The position numbers and the translations under genes are program-made. Below the pieces are notes generated by a model that ran no database searches, had not been told where the DNA came from, and saw only the letters and a list, made by a program, of their open reading frames with translations. Shown here piece by piece: positions 21,701 to 32,459 of a stretch of 64,000 nucleotides of DNA. This stretch comes from Alitta virens (Eukaryota > Annelida > Polychaeta > Phyllodocida > Nereididae), in assembly GCA_932294295.1 (NCBI GenBank), contig OW028573.1:70595829-70659828 (forward strand), in the 5' to 3' direction. How positions within the stretch are numbered: position 1 is the stretch's first letter; each line of letters opens with the position of its first letter.

Positions 21701-24700
21701 AAACGTCAGTAAAACAATGCAAAATCAACACACGAAAGCAGTTGTTCTTCTAGAAGCATGACAAATAAGCCAAATAAGTGCGATTCAAGGCTCGAATACA
21801 TCAGGAATATAACACCAAGGACCTCACTTCTGTGTGTATACTAAACAGATACATCTATATCTGTCATGGGTTTGAGTTGCTGCTGAAGTTCCTGCGCATA
21901 TAAACAAGATGCATCCTCCTCCTCAGCAGCAGTGCATCCTTTGAAGCCCTAGCTTTGAGAAAGAAATGAAATGCCACATCTGCCAACGTTGCATCATCAA
22001 CAGCAGTAGGAGTAGCAGCCGAAGCATCAGCAGAGGATCCAGATCAAGGGGTGACTTTCGCAATACAAGCAGAGGAGCATCAATGCCTCACGAGGCCTGA
22101 CCGAATCTTCAACAAAGCCATCTGCCTCTACTTTTGGAAAATCAATGACTACTCCAAAAACCCAGGCAACCTTAACCATCTCAGACGTCTTATTTGCATG
22201 CCATGGAATGCACCCAAGCCAAGTTTGCAAATGCAACCAACACTGACAAAGCTTTCGTGATAGACTGAGCCAACAGAAGGCATATCCAACTAAAAGAACA
22301 CTCAAAAACCTTTCTGCAAAGTCAGTAATTTAAGTGATAACAGAAGTCCTTATGACTCAGTCTTTGCCTAACACAACTTTCCCAATGATGTGTCATCAAT
22401 CATGATTTATGCATTTCCAAAGTAAAAAAGAGCAATGCAGCTTAATGTTAATAGAACACTGAACTACTAACTATAAAGCGCAGAAGAGAGGGTCGCCCAT
22501 ATTCCTAGACAAGATGTAAACAGGACTTGGAGCCACCCGCAGTGTAATGAAGTGGAGATAGTTGGACAAGTAGACTTCGGTTACTCATGGGCACCAACAT
22601 TGCGTGTTTGACACCTTGGCCTAATTACACAGGCAAAGTAGCAGACAACTGCAGGCTGAGTTATGTGCATCCATAATAGAAACAGAACTAGAAGCAGTTT
22701 GCTCGACAAATTGATACATACATCTAAGTACTAGCCGAAGGCAAAAACATCAAAGGTGATGGGATTACACTATATTGTGGAAATTACAAGGTGGAAAGTC
22801 AGCAGCAACAGCAAAAAGACACTTTGCTCAAAGATTTCCGATTCCCTTCACATCTAGGCCACTCTCAGATCATAACGGCAGCCTTTCCAGACCACTGAAC
22901 AAATTGGTCAGATTCAAGAAGGGCTTCCGGAATCAACCACCCTCTTTGGCCCTCTCCAGTCGAGCAGTGGAGCGCAGAGCACGAAATGCCTGACCCTCTT
23001 TGCTTGCACCCCTTCCACTTGAACCCCATGTGCTTAAGCCACTTCTTTTCCCTCCCAGATATGCTGATAGGGCCTGTCTTAGTTGCTCGAATCAGCGTTG
23101 TAAGAAGGATTGCTCACACTGGGCTTATCAGATGCTCACTTTGTGACCAGTTTCTCTTTGCTGAGCTGATGCAAAGCTGACTGCCAAGCTGACTACTAGG
23201 GATAGTCTAACAGAAGATTGGCCTGTCAAAATAACCACCCTCCTCTAGCAAGTGCCAGAGGTCAACCATAACCGTTATTACTTATCTACTGTGTGTCTTT
23301 TAAAATATCTCTTGTAACATTATCCTTCTGTAAGAGCACACCACATACGTAGGTATGGATAAATAAAATGTAGCAAAGAACAGCACAAAAACCACTACAT
23401 CATTGTAAGTGTTGTTACAAATTGTTATAGATTGTGTCAGTTTGCCAGAATAACACACACTTTACATTGTAAAGTTTACAACCGTTAAAGGTATAAGCTT
23501 AATAAGTGTAGGTAGGAGTTCAGTTACTTGCTAATAACTTGAAACAATACATTATGGACGTTAAGGGAATGTAGAGCCACGCAGCTGTGTTTTCCACATA
23601 AAGATGTTGTTGGGTATAGCAGATGGTCGTGTTTCTGGTCTAGGATTACTTTGCTACTTATGGCACCTAGGTCCCTCTTTCTGGCAGCTCACCTCTCACA
23701 AGTGAAGCAATCGATTTTCTTATGGATCCTGATTCACAGGTTTACTTCATTTGTCAGCCACACAGAACTGCACTTCATCTCCTCAAATATGCATGCATTC
23801 TAGCAGAGGTAATATCATCAGAAAAGGGCATAGATGTTATCTGTATCCTCCACCACAAAGCAGAGAAACACAGGTCACATAAATGTCGCTTTTGTGTCAC
23901 ATAATGTTCCTCTGCTCTTCAATTCAGCCTTGTTTATGGGGAATCGTGCATTGCAAATATCAAGTGTTGCATACTGCACTTGATTTCAATTCTATTTGAA
24001 TCAAAACTGTGTTCTCCTATTCTGCTTGTTTCCAGGTTATTCAAAACGGGACCAACAGCAAACCAGGCCATATTTCTACGCAATTATCTAAGTAATCAAC
24101 ATACTTAACGTCACAGTTTTGTGTCCCCATCTGGCCAGAGGCATCCAATTACCTTGTTGGTAGTGTTGCGTCCACGTTATTTGAGAGTTGAGCCTTGGAA
24201 ATGGGGCCTTATTCAAGTCATGTATAAGTCTTTGAAAATATTGATCGGGGTGTGCGAGGAGGGCACGGTCTTTGACGGCGGATGGCTCAAGCTTGAGGAG
24301 GCAAGAAGCGAGGAGTCTGGGATGCCGGGGGCTGCAAGACAAACACAGTGGCAGCCAGCTAGTCTGTCAGGATTAGGCGACTTACAGCAGGCTCTAGGGC
24401 CAGTCTCTTCATCACAACACTCTGGTCAAGGGCTCCACTAAGCCGTTACTCTGCAAATCTCGCGTGAATGTGACTGCAGGTCCTCCCCACTTAATTTTCC
24501 CAGGTCAGAGCGCTTATCGGAGGAGCGGCCATTGCTCCTCAAATGCCTATCTGAACTACGATACTCCCCAAAGGTCGGCTCTCTGCCAGATTGCCCTGGC
24601 CCTCTCGTACACCTCTCCTATTTCTGCTATTCCTGGCCATCCATCAACTATTCAGACGGCAAAGTGGTTATTCTTGTAGCGCCTATAAGGTAGCATGAAA

Positions 24701-25665
24701 CTGCCAGTTTAGTATTGCGTCCGTCTTCTTGGCCTTTCTTGTGAACCTTCGTGCTTCCTTTCAACTCTATTTCCTTCATAGGAAGTTACACTTGTTGCTA
24801 AACGGCTTGGACATATCAGCTTCATCTATATATATACGGCATCTACTGCCTAAGACAAGGAAGACAAGGACGACTGATGGTCAAGATATTAGCAGTCACA
24901 TCTGTACAGATATCAATACAGATATCATCTATAAGAAGACTCAGTGGCCATTTTCTTATTATCGTGTTTGATTTCTATACACAATCTTTTGGATCCCCTT
25001 CTAAACATTTTCATTCATATGAACATCTGTCGTGTATACTATTATCAGTCATATATATCATAAACAATGTAGATATAATATGTATAACCGTGCTTGATTT
25101 CTATGCCCAGTCTTTGGGAAGCTGTTCTATCAGTCATATACAATGTATGATATTGAGCATGAATCTCTTAATTCCAGGAGGGCACTTGACAGAGAAACTA
25201 CTGTGTTTCAGAGTGTTTCTCATGGCCTTTCACACACTCGAATTCACTGAAATAGAAATATTTCATGCATTGTATCTTTGCATATGTTGTGTGAGTGATT
25301 ATATCGTATTGGACAATGCCATGGTAACCCAACCAACCAACCAACAAACAACACATCCTAAAAGCAAAACTAGCACTGAAGTAGACAGTGTCATCAACAA
25401 ACCACTGTCTTGTAGTACACAACCAAACTATTGGTTGTCCACAAACCGCCAGCTGAACATCACAGCCAGTTAAAGCTGAGCATAACCACTTAAAAAGGCT
25501 TGTGCATACTGCAGTCCTGATCGCTTCTGGAAATTGGGCCGATGGCTTTGATGACCAGACGCTACATTAATGTCACCGGGAAATCTTTATGACCCGCCAG
25601 GTTTGCGACGCTCGTCCTGTTTCACAGCGTCCTGAGGAGTGCTAAAGTGCCCTATGGGCGCTATA

Positions 25666-25679
25666 ACGCCCTCTGGCGG
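25666..25679 (-). promoter_or_regulatory. CTCF-like motif
   Basis: The reverse strand reads CCGCCAGAGGGCGT, matching 13 of 14 positions of the CTCF core consensus CCRSYAGRKGGCRS. CTCF is a bilaterian architectural protein. Occupancy is inferred from motif alone. Confidence 0.45.
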
Positions 25680-26895
25680 GCCCTGGCAACATGGTATCAT
25701 ATGGCCATATGACCTTGTTAACCCTGCCCCATGTCAATCGTAACGTTATGTCGGTCTATGATTAACACACCCCTCTTGACATCCACAGGAAATCCATGCA
25801 CGTGTTCAGAAGCCCAACGTCAGCAATACGTTTCCTAGACGACCGTGGCGTCGATTGCAGCCGCACAACCACGGCATGCCACGCAATATTTCCCACAAAC
25901 CTCAAAGGCCTTCTTGACAGAGTGCACTTTTTACGCGACTGCCATAGCTCGCTTTGTAAAATACACATCTATGATTCCATTGTGTGCGCCAAATACCAGA
26001 AGCCTAGCCAAGAGATTTACGCCTTACTCCGTACGTATTTTCAATCTGATTAAAGAATACTGAAAACAGTGTATGAGCATTTTTCATCCTGAAATCACAA
26101 CAGCGTACTCCTTTATTCTGCTTTTGAGTTATGTTCTCAGTTACTGAGCGAGTTGTCAGAGTATAAATCTGCCTTGTTCATCGGAAGTAAAGCTCGCAGC
26201 TGGTACTTGAGCGTTCCATCATCTAATGAAGAGTTGAGGCAGGAAGAGATATGTTTGCTGATATATCTAATTAAAAAACCTCTTCCGAAATCCCTCCAAA
26301 AGACCTTTGAAATAGAATGTCATGGCAAAGACAGATACATGCACTGTGATGGAGGTAATCACGTATAGGATTACAAGGCTCTCCCTGTTACATACACAAA
26401 AGCACAAAAGGTCTTCGGCAACAAATTCCTCAGAAATAATTAATGAGACTGATTAAGCGAATAATGCTACTAATTGCACCTGTTTGTCACAATATAGGGT
26501 CATAGCATATAAGTAGTGACTGGTGAGTGAATGTCGCTTCGAGCTGTTTCATCGTACCACCACACCCACAAATCTGAATGTGGTCGCAATCAGCACAGGC
26601 CATCCAGCCGAACTGGCACTATACTACCACTTTTTATCTCTTGTGGTGTTCTGGCGCATTGGCATGGCCATGAAACAGGCCATCGTGTCATTAACAACCT
26701 CTTTCCCCTTCCATGAAATTATTGTTTGCACAACATTGTACTGGCTTACTGACTGCAAAATATGAAACTGAACTACTGAAGTGTTTTCAATTCAAATCAC
26801 GTTTGTCTGCCAAATAAAACTACGCAGTGCTTCATCACATTTTTTAGTTTGTCTACAATCAGTAAAGGGACACCAGTGTGAGTTTTGAGAGTTGC

Positions 26896-26931
26896 TAGCA
26901 GCAGCAGCAGCAGCAGTAGCAGCAGTAGCAG
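26896..26931. repeat. (AGC)n microsatellite
   Basis: Short CAG/TAG trinucleotide repeat of about 36 bp. Confidence 0.85.
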
Positions 26932-28102
26932 AAGTCCAGACAAGGATGATAATAAGAGAAGCGTGGCGGTTGGGGTGACTCAGGGTTGTCATATTTGACT
27001 GGTGTTACGCATTGGAGTCTATATGGAAGTGGACGGTAGGGCTGGCCATGAGGTGATGTGTGGGGAATGGCAAAGGTTTGGCAAATGCTGCCTCATCACA
27101 GCGCGCCTGGCTAGCATCAGGGTAGGACGTTGACGGATTGGGGCTGCTGGACCTTCAGGGATGGGGATGCAAAGGTGGGACGTCCTGCAGTGACACTGGC
27201 CAGCAGCAGATGCAGTCGTGATGGAATCCAACTGGCATTCCCTCCTATCTCGTCAGTGCGTGTTCTTATAATGAGACCTAATGAAGCGCATCCATTTCCA
27301 TCATGGAACACTTGGGCCAAATGAATGAATGGGTCTCACGGTGCTCTGTTCCTCATCATTCGGACACTGATTCACTCTGAACAAGACACCATGAGCACAT
27401 CTCCCAGCCATTGCCAGCCACCGCCACTTCACCCTCGTTAGTATTGTGTTTGGGGGTTAAATGCAGAGAAATAGATTGTTTGAGACAGTAATTCTACAAG
27501 ACCTATTTAGCGGGGTCCCAGCGGAGGGTCAGAGCAAAGACTCTCCATCATAGACCTCGAGGGGCGATGGTCATTAGACAGCCCGGCCGGGGTGCCACCA
27601 AAAACCCTCTCACCCTCTTCACTTTGAAGCGCGTTTTGGGACAAAATGACAAAGAGCTACAACTGGCACGCCACTCGTTGAGCTTGATTGTCAGCGTCCG
27701 GGGTGGACTAAAGCCCTAAACAGATTACAGCGCTTCTCCATATAAGTCAAGCGATCCCTTGGAGACAAGAGTTCAGTGACAGCCCCCCGCTGGATTCTCA
27801 CTCCCGCAGCCAAGGGTCTCTACATATTCATCAGTCGAAAAGGTCACTGCCGGGATAAGTCTTTGTGTCACTAAGTCAGCCAAAGCGCCCCAAGCCCCCC
27901 ATTGCCCACTTTCCTTCTCGCGCGTCACCCATATCCGCCGTGGCCCAGCCCATGTCCGGCGGAGACGGCAAGCAACTGCCAGGCTTTGCAGCCATCGAAG
28001 GTTCGATCCACAAGCCAAGCCCTTATCTATCATCTCAAAGCAAACAGACTACATCATGCCAAGAAAATGCTGTCAGCCTGCTGTGTGCCAACCATGTTAA
28101 TG

Positions 28103-28149
28103 TCATGTGATCACGACACACTTCCGGTGTAGTTTTAACAAGATGGCGC
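28103..28149 (+). promoter_or_regulatory. Promoter-like motif cluster (E-box, ETS, YY1)
   Basis: TCATGTGA (28103-28110), ETS-type ACTTCCGG (28120-28127) and YY1-type AAGATGGCGC (28140-28149) lie within 47 bp. ETS followed closely by AAGATGGCGC at the start codon is typical of TATA-less housekeeping promoters. The YY1 motif itself contains ATGGC, so its coincidence with a start codon is not independent evidence. Confidence 0.35.
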
Positions 28150-28268
28150 TTGGTGGCATGAGGCCCGGGCCCCCGCTACTACATCTATTTCTCAGACATA
28201 AGCGCACTAGATCCCCTGCCATATGTTCGTTATCGGAAATGACAAATCACCATTATCACATAGTCTGT
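28143..28268 (+). CDS. Candidate first coding exon, presequence-like (unrecognised)
   Basis: The ATG sits inside the YY1-type motif AAGATGGCGC, 16 nt after an ETS site. The frame gives 42 codons starting MALGGMRPGPPLLHLFLRHK and reaches TGT immediately before GTAAGA at 28269, a good phase-0 donor. The first 31 residues contain no Asp or Glu, five Arg and one Lys, a composition seen in mitochondrial presequences. Without the donor the frame ends a few codons later. No downstream exon was identified and no homologue is recognised. It could be non-coding sequence with a chance frame next to a real promoter, or both signals could be chance. Confidence 0.2.
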
Positions 28269-28499
28269 GTAAGACCAACTGGCTGAGCCTAGGCTGCGTT
28301 TGTCCCCCTGAGGCTTGACCCGACTGCCAGGCCATTGGCTCGCCTATCTGCGTCCTGCATCGCGCTCTGTCTTGCGGATTACGGCGCCAAGACGTCGGCC
28401 GCAGCGTCCACCACGTTCATGGATGTCCTTGCCTACCACCACCACCACCTAACCACAGCCACTACCTGCCCACAGCACGTCCCGCCACTACAGGTCTAC

Positions 28500-28518
28500 A
28501 GGCAGCAGCAGCAGCAGC
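28500..28518. repeat. Short (CAG)n repeat
   Basis: About 19 bp of CAG repeat. Similar short AGC runs occur at 28951-28977, and a GGCAGT hexamer repeat at about 29277-29300. Confidence 0.7.
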
Positions 28519-29747
28519 CTCCATGCAATAAAGTGAGCACAATCAAGTGAGCAAAGGACAATAAAGTGAGCATGACTAATAGATGTGCACTGAACTGCCA
28601 CCTTGCGGGTCAAAGGTCTCAATGAAGCTAAGAGTAATTCCTTGCCACGCTCACTTGATTTGTTCGGCTCTATCTATCCCCACTCAACCCCTCCAAGATG
28701 AGTAAGATGCGCTTTTAGCAAAGGATCAGTGCGCTTCCCTTGAACCTTATACAATTCCACCTGGGCACCTGAGAGTCATTAAAAAACAGTTATGGTTTTG
28801 ATGTCGCTATTGATCATGAACCCACTTGTTGTGCAAACTCGTTTTACAACATTTTTGCAAGAAGCAGTCAGGAGGGCTATTTGTTACACAGAGCTATGAT
28901 CACAAAGCTGCTTTCAGTAGTTGTTTGTTCTACTCAATTTGGCGAATATGGACAGCAGCAGCAGCAACAGCAGCAGAGGTGGGGGAAGGAGAGGGAGGCA
29001 GGCGCTGGAAGGATCAACACGAACATCACGCCAATGTCAGGATTAGCGTGAGGCAGGTGGCCCTCCTGATTAAACTCACTGATTCTATATTTTATCACGA
29101 GGCAATTACCCTAGGCAAGGGCCAGCCTGTCATGCTGTTGCATGTCAGTCCGTCTAAATTACATCATTCATGTCATCTTCTGGCAAGCTGTGTGTTTGAA
29201 TGTCGTCTATCCGCTTACACCACCACCATGCCTGGGCCTTCTTTGGTAGCCAGCTAGCCCTGGACCTGGTCTCAGCATTGGCAGTGGCAGTGGCAGTGGC
29301 AACAAACTTGTAGTTGTTATCGTAACGCCTATACGTTTCCCCAAATCCGATTATCTGGAGGCAGGGATCCAGATAAAGACGGAGATGGACTGCAGAAGCA
29401 GAAAAAGAGAATGGAAACCACAGCTTTTAGTGGAGGAACAAGCAGGGTGTGTTGTACTGAGGCCAGGACAGGCCACAGAATGGTTGAATTGTGCTGTCCT
29501 ATGGCTACGATTAGGCCATTAAGGAAGGTGGGCCTAACGAGAACATTACAAGGGTTCCTGGAGGGGAGGGCCACTCAGTGATGCGCTGTATCAGGGCAGC
29601 TGCGTCTCCTCTCTATTCCCTGCTCACCCAGACGCCCCGCTATGACCCTGATTATCTTGATTTACTAGCAACTTCCCACAGAGCCGGAAACCAGCCGGCC
29701 CTACGACGCAGCCATGACTCCTATCCCAGCATATGGAAATATCCTAC

Positions 29748-29786
29748 TGCGCGTGTGCAACAGGAAGTGCGCCTGGCGCAGGCGCA
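29748..29786. promoter_or_regulatory. NRF1/ETS motif cluster
   Basis: TGCGCGTGTGCA (29748-29759, NRF1-like), ACAGGAAGTG (29760-29769, ETS) and GGCGCAGGCGCA (29775-29786, NRF1-like) lie within 39 bp in an otherwise CpG-poor surround. NRF1 plus ETS is typical of promoters of nuclear genes for mitochondrial proteins. It lies about 400 bp upstream of the presequence-like frame at 30181. Binding is inferred. Confidence 0.35.
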
Positions 29787-30177
29787 TAGAGCACTACGGG
29801 CCCCGTTTTAGCTGTGTCTGCATCGACAGCACCACAGCCCTCCGCACAGGAAGCGCTGGCCAGCCCGGATCACACTTCGATATATTTCAAAGAGATCAAT
29901 GAGATGCAGGCGAAAACCATTACTCCACCTTCATATATACTGGGCCTTTTCTCATAGGAGCTTGCTTCCTCCCTCTCTGTTTATGCGACAATTCTATACT
30001 TGTGAAGTAGCGTGCTAAAATCCCAGCCTTTGATGTGAAGTGCTGAGGAAAGGAAATTCTCATACGAACTAACACACCGCGCAGATCAAAGACAAGTGGG
30101 TTTATAGGCAATGTACAGTCGTCGGTATCCTAACTCACTCTCAACTTTTCTCTCTCTCTCTTTATACCTGCTGTAAT

Positions 30178-30201
30178 AAAATGGCCGCCAGGGGCGGGGC
30201 T
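30178..30201 (+). promoter_or_regulatory. YY1/Sp1 start-site-like element
   Basis: AAAATGGCCGCC overlaps a start codon and is followed by GGGGCGGGGC, an Sp1/KLF box. A pyrimidine-rich tract (about 30138-30171) precedes it and could serve as an initiator or TOP-like 5' leader. The segment GCCGCCAGGGGCGG also resembles part of a CTCF core but fits YY1/Sp1 better. Confidence 0.35.
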
Positions 30202-30282
30202 GTCTTGCTCTTGGGAAGGTCAGCATGGATAGCTGCTCATAGATCATATCAACGTCTTGCGAACAGACTGAAACACCTGCCG
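30181..30282 (+). CDS. Candidate first coding exon with mitochondrial presequence-like peptide
   Basis: The ATG lies in the context AAAATGGCC. Thirty-four codons start MAARGGAVLLLGRSAWIAAH and continue RSYQRLANRLKHLP, with five Arg, one Lys, two His and no acidic residue, alternating hydrophobic and basic positions. This is what an amphipathic mitochondrial targeting helix looks like. A possible phase-0 donor GTAATA follows at 30283; if it is not used, the frame reads 45 codons to a TGA at 30316-30318. The NRF1/ETS cluster about 400 bp upstream suits a nuclear-encoded mitochondrial gene. I found no downstream exon carrying a mature protein, and the donor is only moderate. This is inference from composition and context. 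Confidence 0.28.
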
Positions 30283-31176
30283 GTAATAAATTATGCAGAA
30301 GACTATTCAAGTCTGTGATGGACGGGAAATTCCTCTTATCCTGTTTTGTGGGGGAACAAGAGCCGCGCGGCTTCAAAAGGGCAGTCTTCCCTTTCCGACA
30401 AGCTTGTCGTCCTGAGGGTCCGCCGCTCGTTTCAGCCAAAAACTGCCTTTAAAGAGACTTACTTTGGTCGGCTTTATCAAAGTTTGTTGCAGTTTTGTGG
30501 CCCCTGCGCACCATTGCTATAAGGTCAACGACGTCTGCAGCGAGGTGGCCTGGTGCCACTCACAATGGCCACCTATACAGCATGGTAGGGGGGAGAATAA
30601 TTACTGCAGTGCGCACTGATTGTGTTCTGTTGCAAACATCTGCGCTCTTGTCCATCAAGCGGTCAGGGGCAGTGGACATGGCAGCATCCTCCGGCGTCCA
30701 ACATGCCACCTGCTGCCCCCAACATCTTATTGAACTTCCTGGCCAAATTACCTGTCTTAAAACTTGCTCATTGGCAAATTCCTCCACCTACGAGAGTAAG
30801 TGGCTCTTGTTGGCAACAGCAGTCTCATAAAATTGCTCCTTCATGACATCAGCAATTACATGTGATTGTAAATACAAGAAGGGCAGCATTGGCATGGCAA
30901 CTAGCTCCCAATCACAGCATGTATGGCACAGTAACGATGCCATCAAATGTGTATCGTTACTGCTGTTGTTTTTATACGGTCTCGCCATGAATACATGGCC
31001 ACCAATCACACCGTAACTTAAGCGTGCTGCTAAATAAAAGTTTTGATATTTATTACTTGGCAGAGTTTGTATTGGGAACAGGTTCCTTTAATTAGATCGT
31101 ATATGCCTAAGTACGGAGCTATGGCGGAAACATTCTGGCGACTGAGTGATGGATAAGTCATCGTTGCAAGTGTCCC

Positions 31177-31197
31177 ACTTCCGGCCAAATGGCAGCG
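31177..31197 (+). promoter_or_regulatory. ETS plus YY1-like element at an ATG
   Basis: ACTTCCGG at 31177-31184 is followed after four bases by AATGGCAGCGCCG. This repeats the ETS-then-ATGGC arrangement seen at 28120-28149, but with tighter spacing and a poorer YY1 match. Confidence 0.3.
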
Positions 31198-31350
31198 CCG
31201 TCTACCTTGCCTATCGTAATCTTCGCAGCAGTCTCCTTATTATCGCTCACGTCTCGTCATTATCGCTACGGCCAACGTCATGAGCCCAGGAGCGGATGCT
31301 GCCACGTCGCTCGAATGACCTTCACCTTGTTTTTCTGGCAGACAGGCTGA
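31189..31350 (+). CDS. Candidate small ORF or first exon with signal-peptide-like N terminus
   Basis: The 53-residue frame starts MAAPSTLPIVIFAAVSLLSL, then TSRHYRYGQRHEPRSGCC. It has a short n-region, an uninterrupted hydrophobic core of about 15 residues and small residues before the basic stretch, as in secretory signal peptides. The ATG lies five bases after ACTTCCGG. The frame may stop at 31350 (a microprotein) or splice earlier; no strong donor was picked. The nucleotide stretch has an internal imperfect repeat around TTATCGCT(A/C), so the hydrophobic run could be coincidental. No homologue is recognised. Confidence 0.22.
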   Translation: MAAPSTLPIVIFAAVSLLSLTSRHYRYGQRHEPRSGCCHVARMTFTLFFWQTG

Positions 31351-31582
31351 CCTCGCAGCCCAAAACAGAAAGCTGTGGTTAATTAGGAGAGTTGACTGGG
31401 GACCTTTGATAATTACACAAGACAACCCCCCTCTCTTTTCCCTGCCTCAATTCCGCTTCTTCAATTTACCCCAGACGACGCATTCCTCTTTGGGACCACA
31501 AAAGAGGCATAATTCAAGCCCAGCCAAGTGGGATTACATCTCTGAATTTGTCATTTTTGATCTGCTTTGCTCAAAAGTCAGT

Positions 31583-32045
31583 AAATTTGCAAGATGAACA
31601 GTGGATTAGCTGCAACACCCACATATCTAACTTTGTGTTTACTGTTTAGATATTGCTAATTACCACCAAAGTCTCTTCCTAATTGACAACATAAACAATT
31701 TTCGAAACATCGATATGTTGATAAGATGTAAGAAAATTAGCTTAATTTGCACAATAAACACTGAATTAGCTGCAGCACTAATCCTTCTTACTCGTGTGTT
31801 TCACTGTTTAAAGTAGATTCTGTTGGTTACTATGACCCAACAATTGACGTCATGAACAATTTGAAAACATCAATATTTTGATAAAATGTAAGAGAAAAGT
31901 TAATTTGCAAGAATTTGCAAGATGATCAACGAATTAGCTGCAACACTCATTCATCTAATTGTTATGTTTACTTACAACCACTCTTAATTGACAATATAAA
32001 CTATTTTTGAAATATCGATAAGTGGACAATATGAGAAAATGAGAA
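31583..32045. repeat. Three-copy tandem repeat, about 160-168 bp unit
   Basis: Copies begin near 31583, 31743 and 31911. They share AATTTGCA(A/C), G(A/G)ATTAGCTGCA(A/G)CAC, AATTGAC(A/G)(A/T)(C/T)AT and an AAACATC(G/A)ATAT(G/T)TTGATAA block (AAATATCGATAAGT in copy 3). AT-rich and diverged, so fairly old. It lies directly upstream of the promoter-like cluster at 32131-32439. Confidence 0.8.
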
Positions 32046-32130
32046 CAACAACCCAGGTGCCAACGCCCGTGGTAGGAACGTGGTGAACATGACAGAGCAG
32101 AACAACAGCCCACAGCAAAGCAATTAGGCA

Positions 32131-32439
32131 AAAATGGCGACAAAGACGGCCATTTTGAAAGTGGCGAAAAGACATTTGAACAAGCGCTTTTGCAGATGAT
32201 AACACTTGTCGCCATTTTGGCTGTGGAATGATCAGACATGCTCAGTCAAGAACATAATTGTGTTGGGTCGTATCTCTTACAGAATTTAGAAGCAAACATT
32301 TCGAGATCACGAAGGAAGCTAATGAGATTAACTTGGGCCGTTTTAACTATTTGTGTCAACTTAGCAGCTGAGGTTTCATGATGCTGAGTTTAGTGACGTC
32401 AGAGGGAACTGCCTGGGTTCTCGTTGATGTCTCGCGAGA
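32131..32439. promoter_or_regulatory. Promoter-like cluster: inverted YY1 sites, CRE, TCTCGCGAGA
   Basis: YY1-type AAAATGGCGACAA at 32131-32143 has an exact reverse-complement copy at 32206-32218, with a further GGCCATTTT at 32148-32156. A full CRE palindrome TGACGTCA (32394-32401) and the 10 bp palindrome TCTCGCGAGA (32430-32439) follow. The last is a known core-promoter element of TATA-less genes, bound by BANP and related factors, and sits close to start sites. Together they are strong but purely motif-based evidence for a promoter, possibly bidirectional. Confidence 0.45.
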
Positions 32440-32459
32440 CGCGAGGGCTGCCAGCTGCA

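Larger units (their letters stand above)
15777..28100. other. Gene-poor stretch, no exon supported
   Basis: About 12 kb of mostly unique sequence with short CTG and CAG repeats (about 17.15 kb, 26.9 kb), a C tract at about 20.13 kb and two CTCF-like motifs (18.75 and 25.67 kb). Several open frames reach 130-198 codons, but they have no splice context, no domain and unremarkable composition. There is an isolated ETS-type ACTTCCGG at 16478. I see no gene. Confidence 0.4.

Noticed and set aside
24963..25120. Apparent 126 bp duplication (TTGATTTCTAT, CAGTCATATA shared)
   Set aside because: Only about 30 bp plus a short motif repeat; the rest does not align, so this may be coincidence in AT-rich sequence.
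26248..26273. Sequence resembling the miR-190 mature strand (AGATATGTTTG then ATATATCTAATT)
   Set aside because: Only the first part matches; there is an insertion in the middle and no star arm or hairpin precursor around it.
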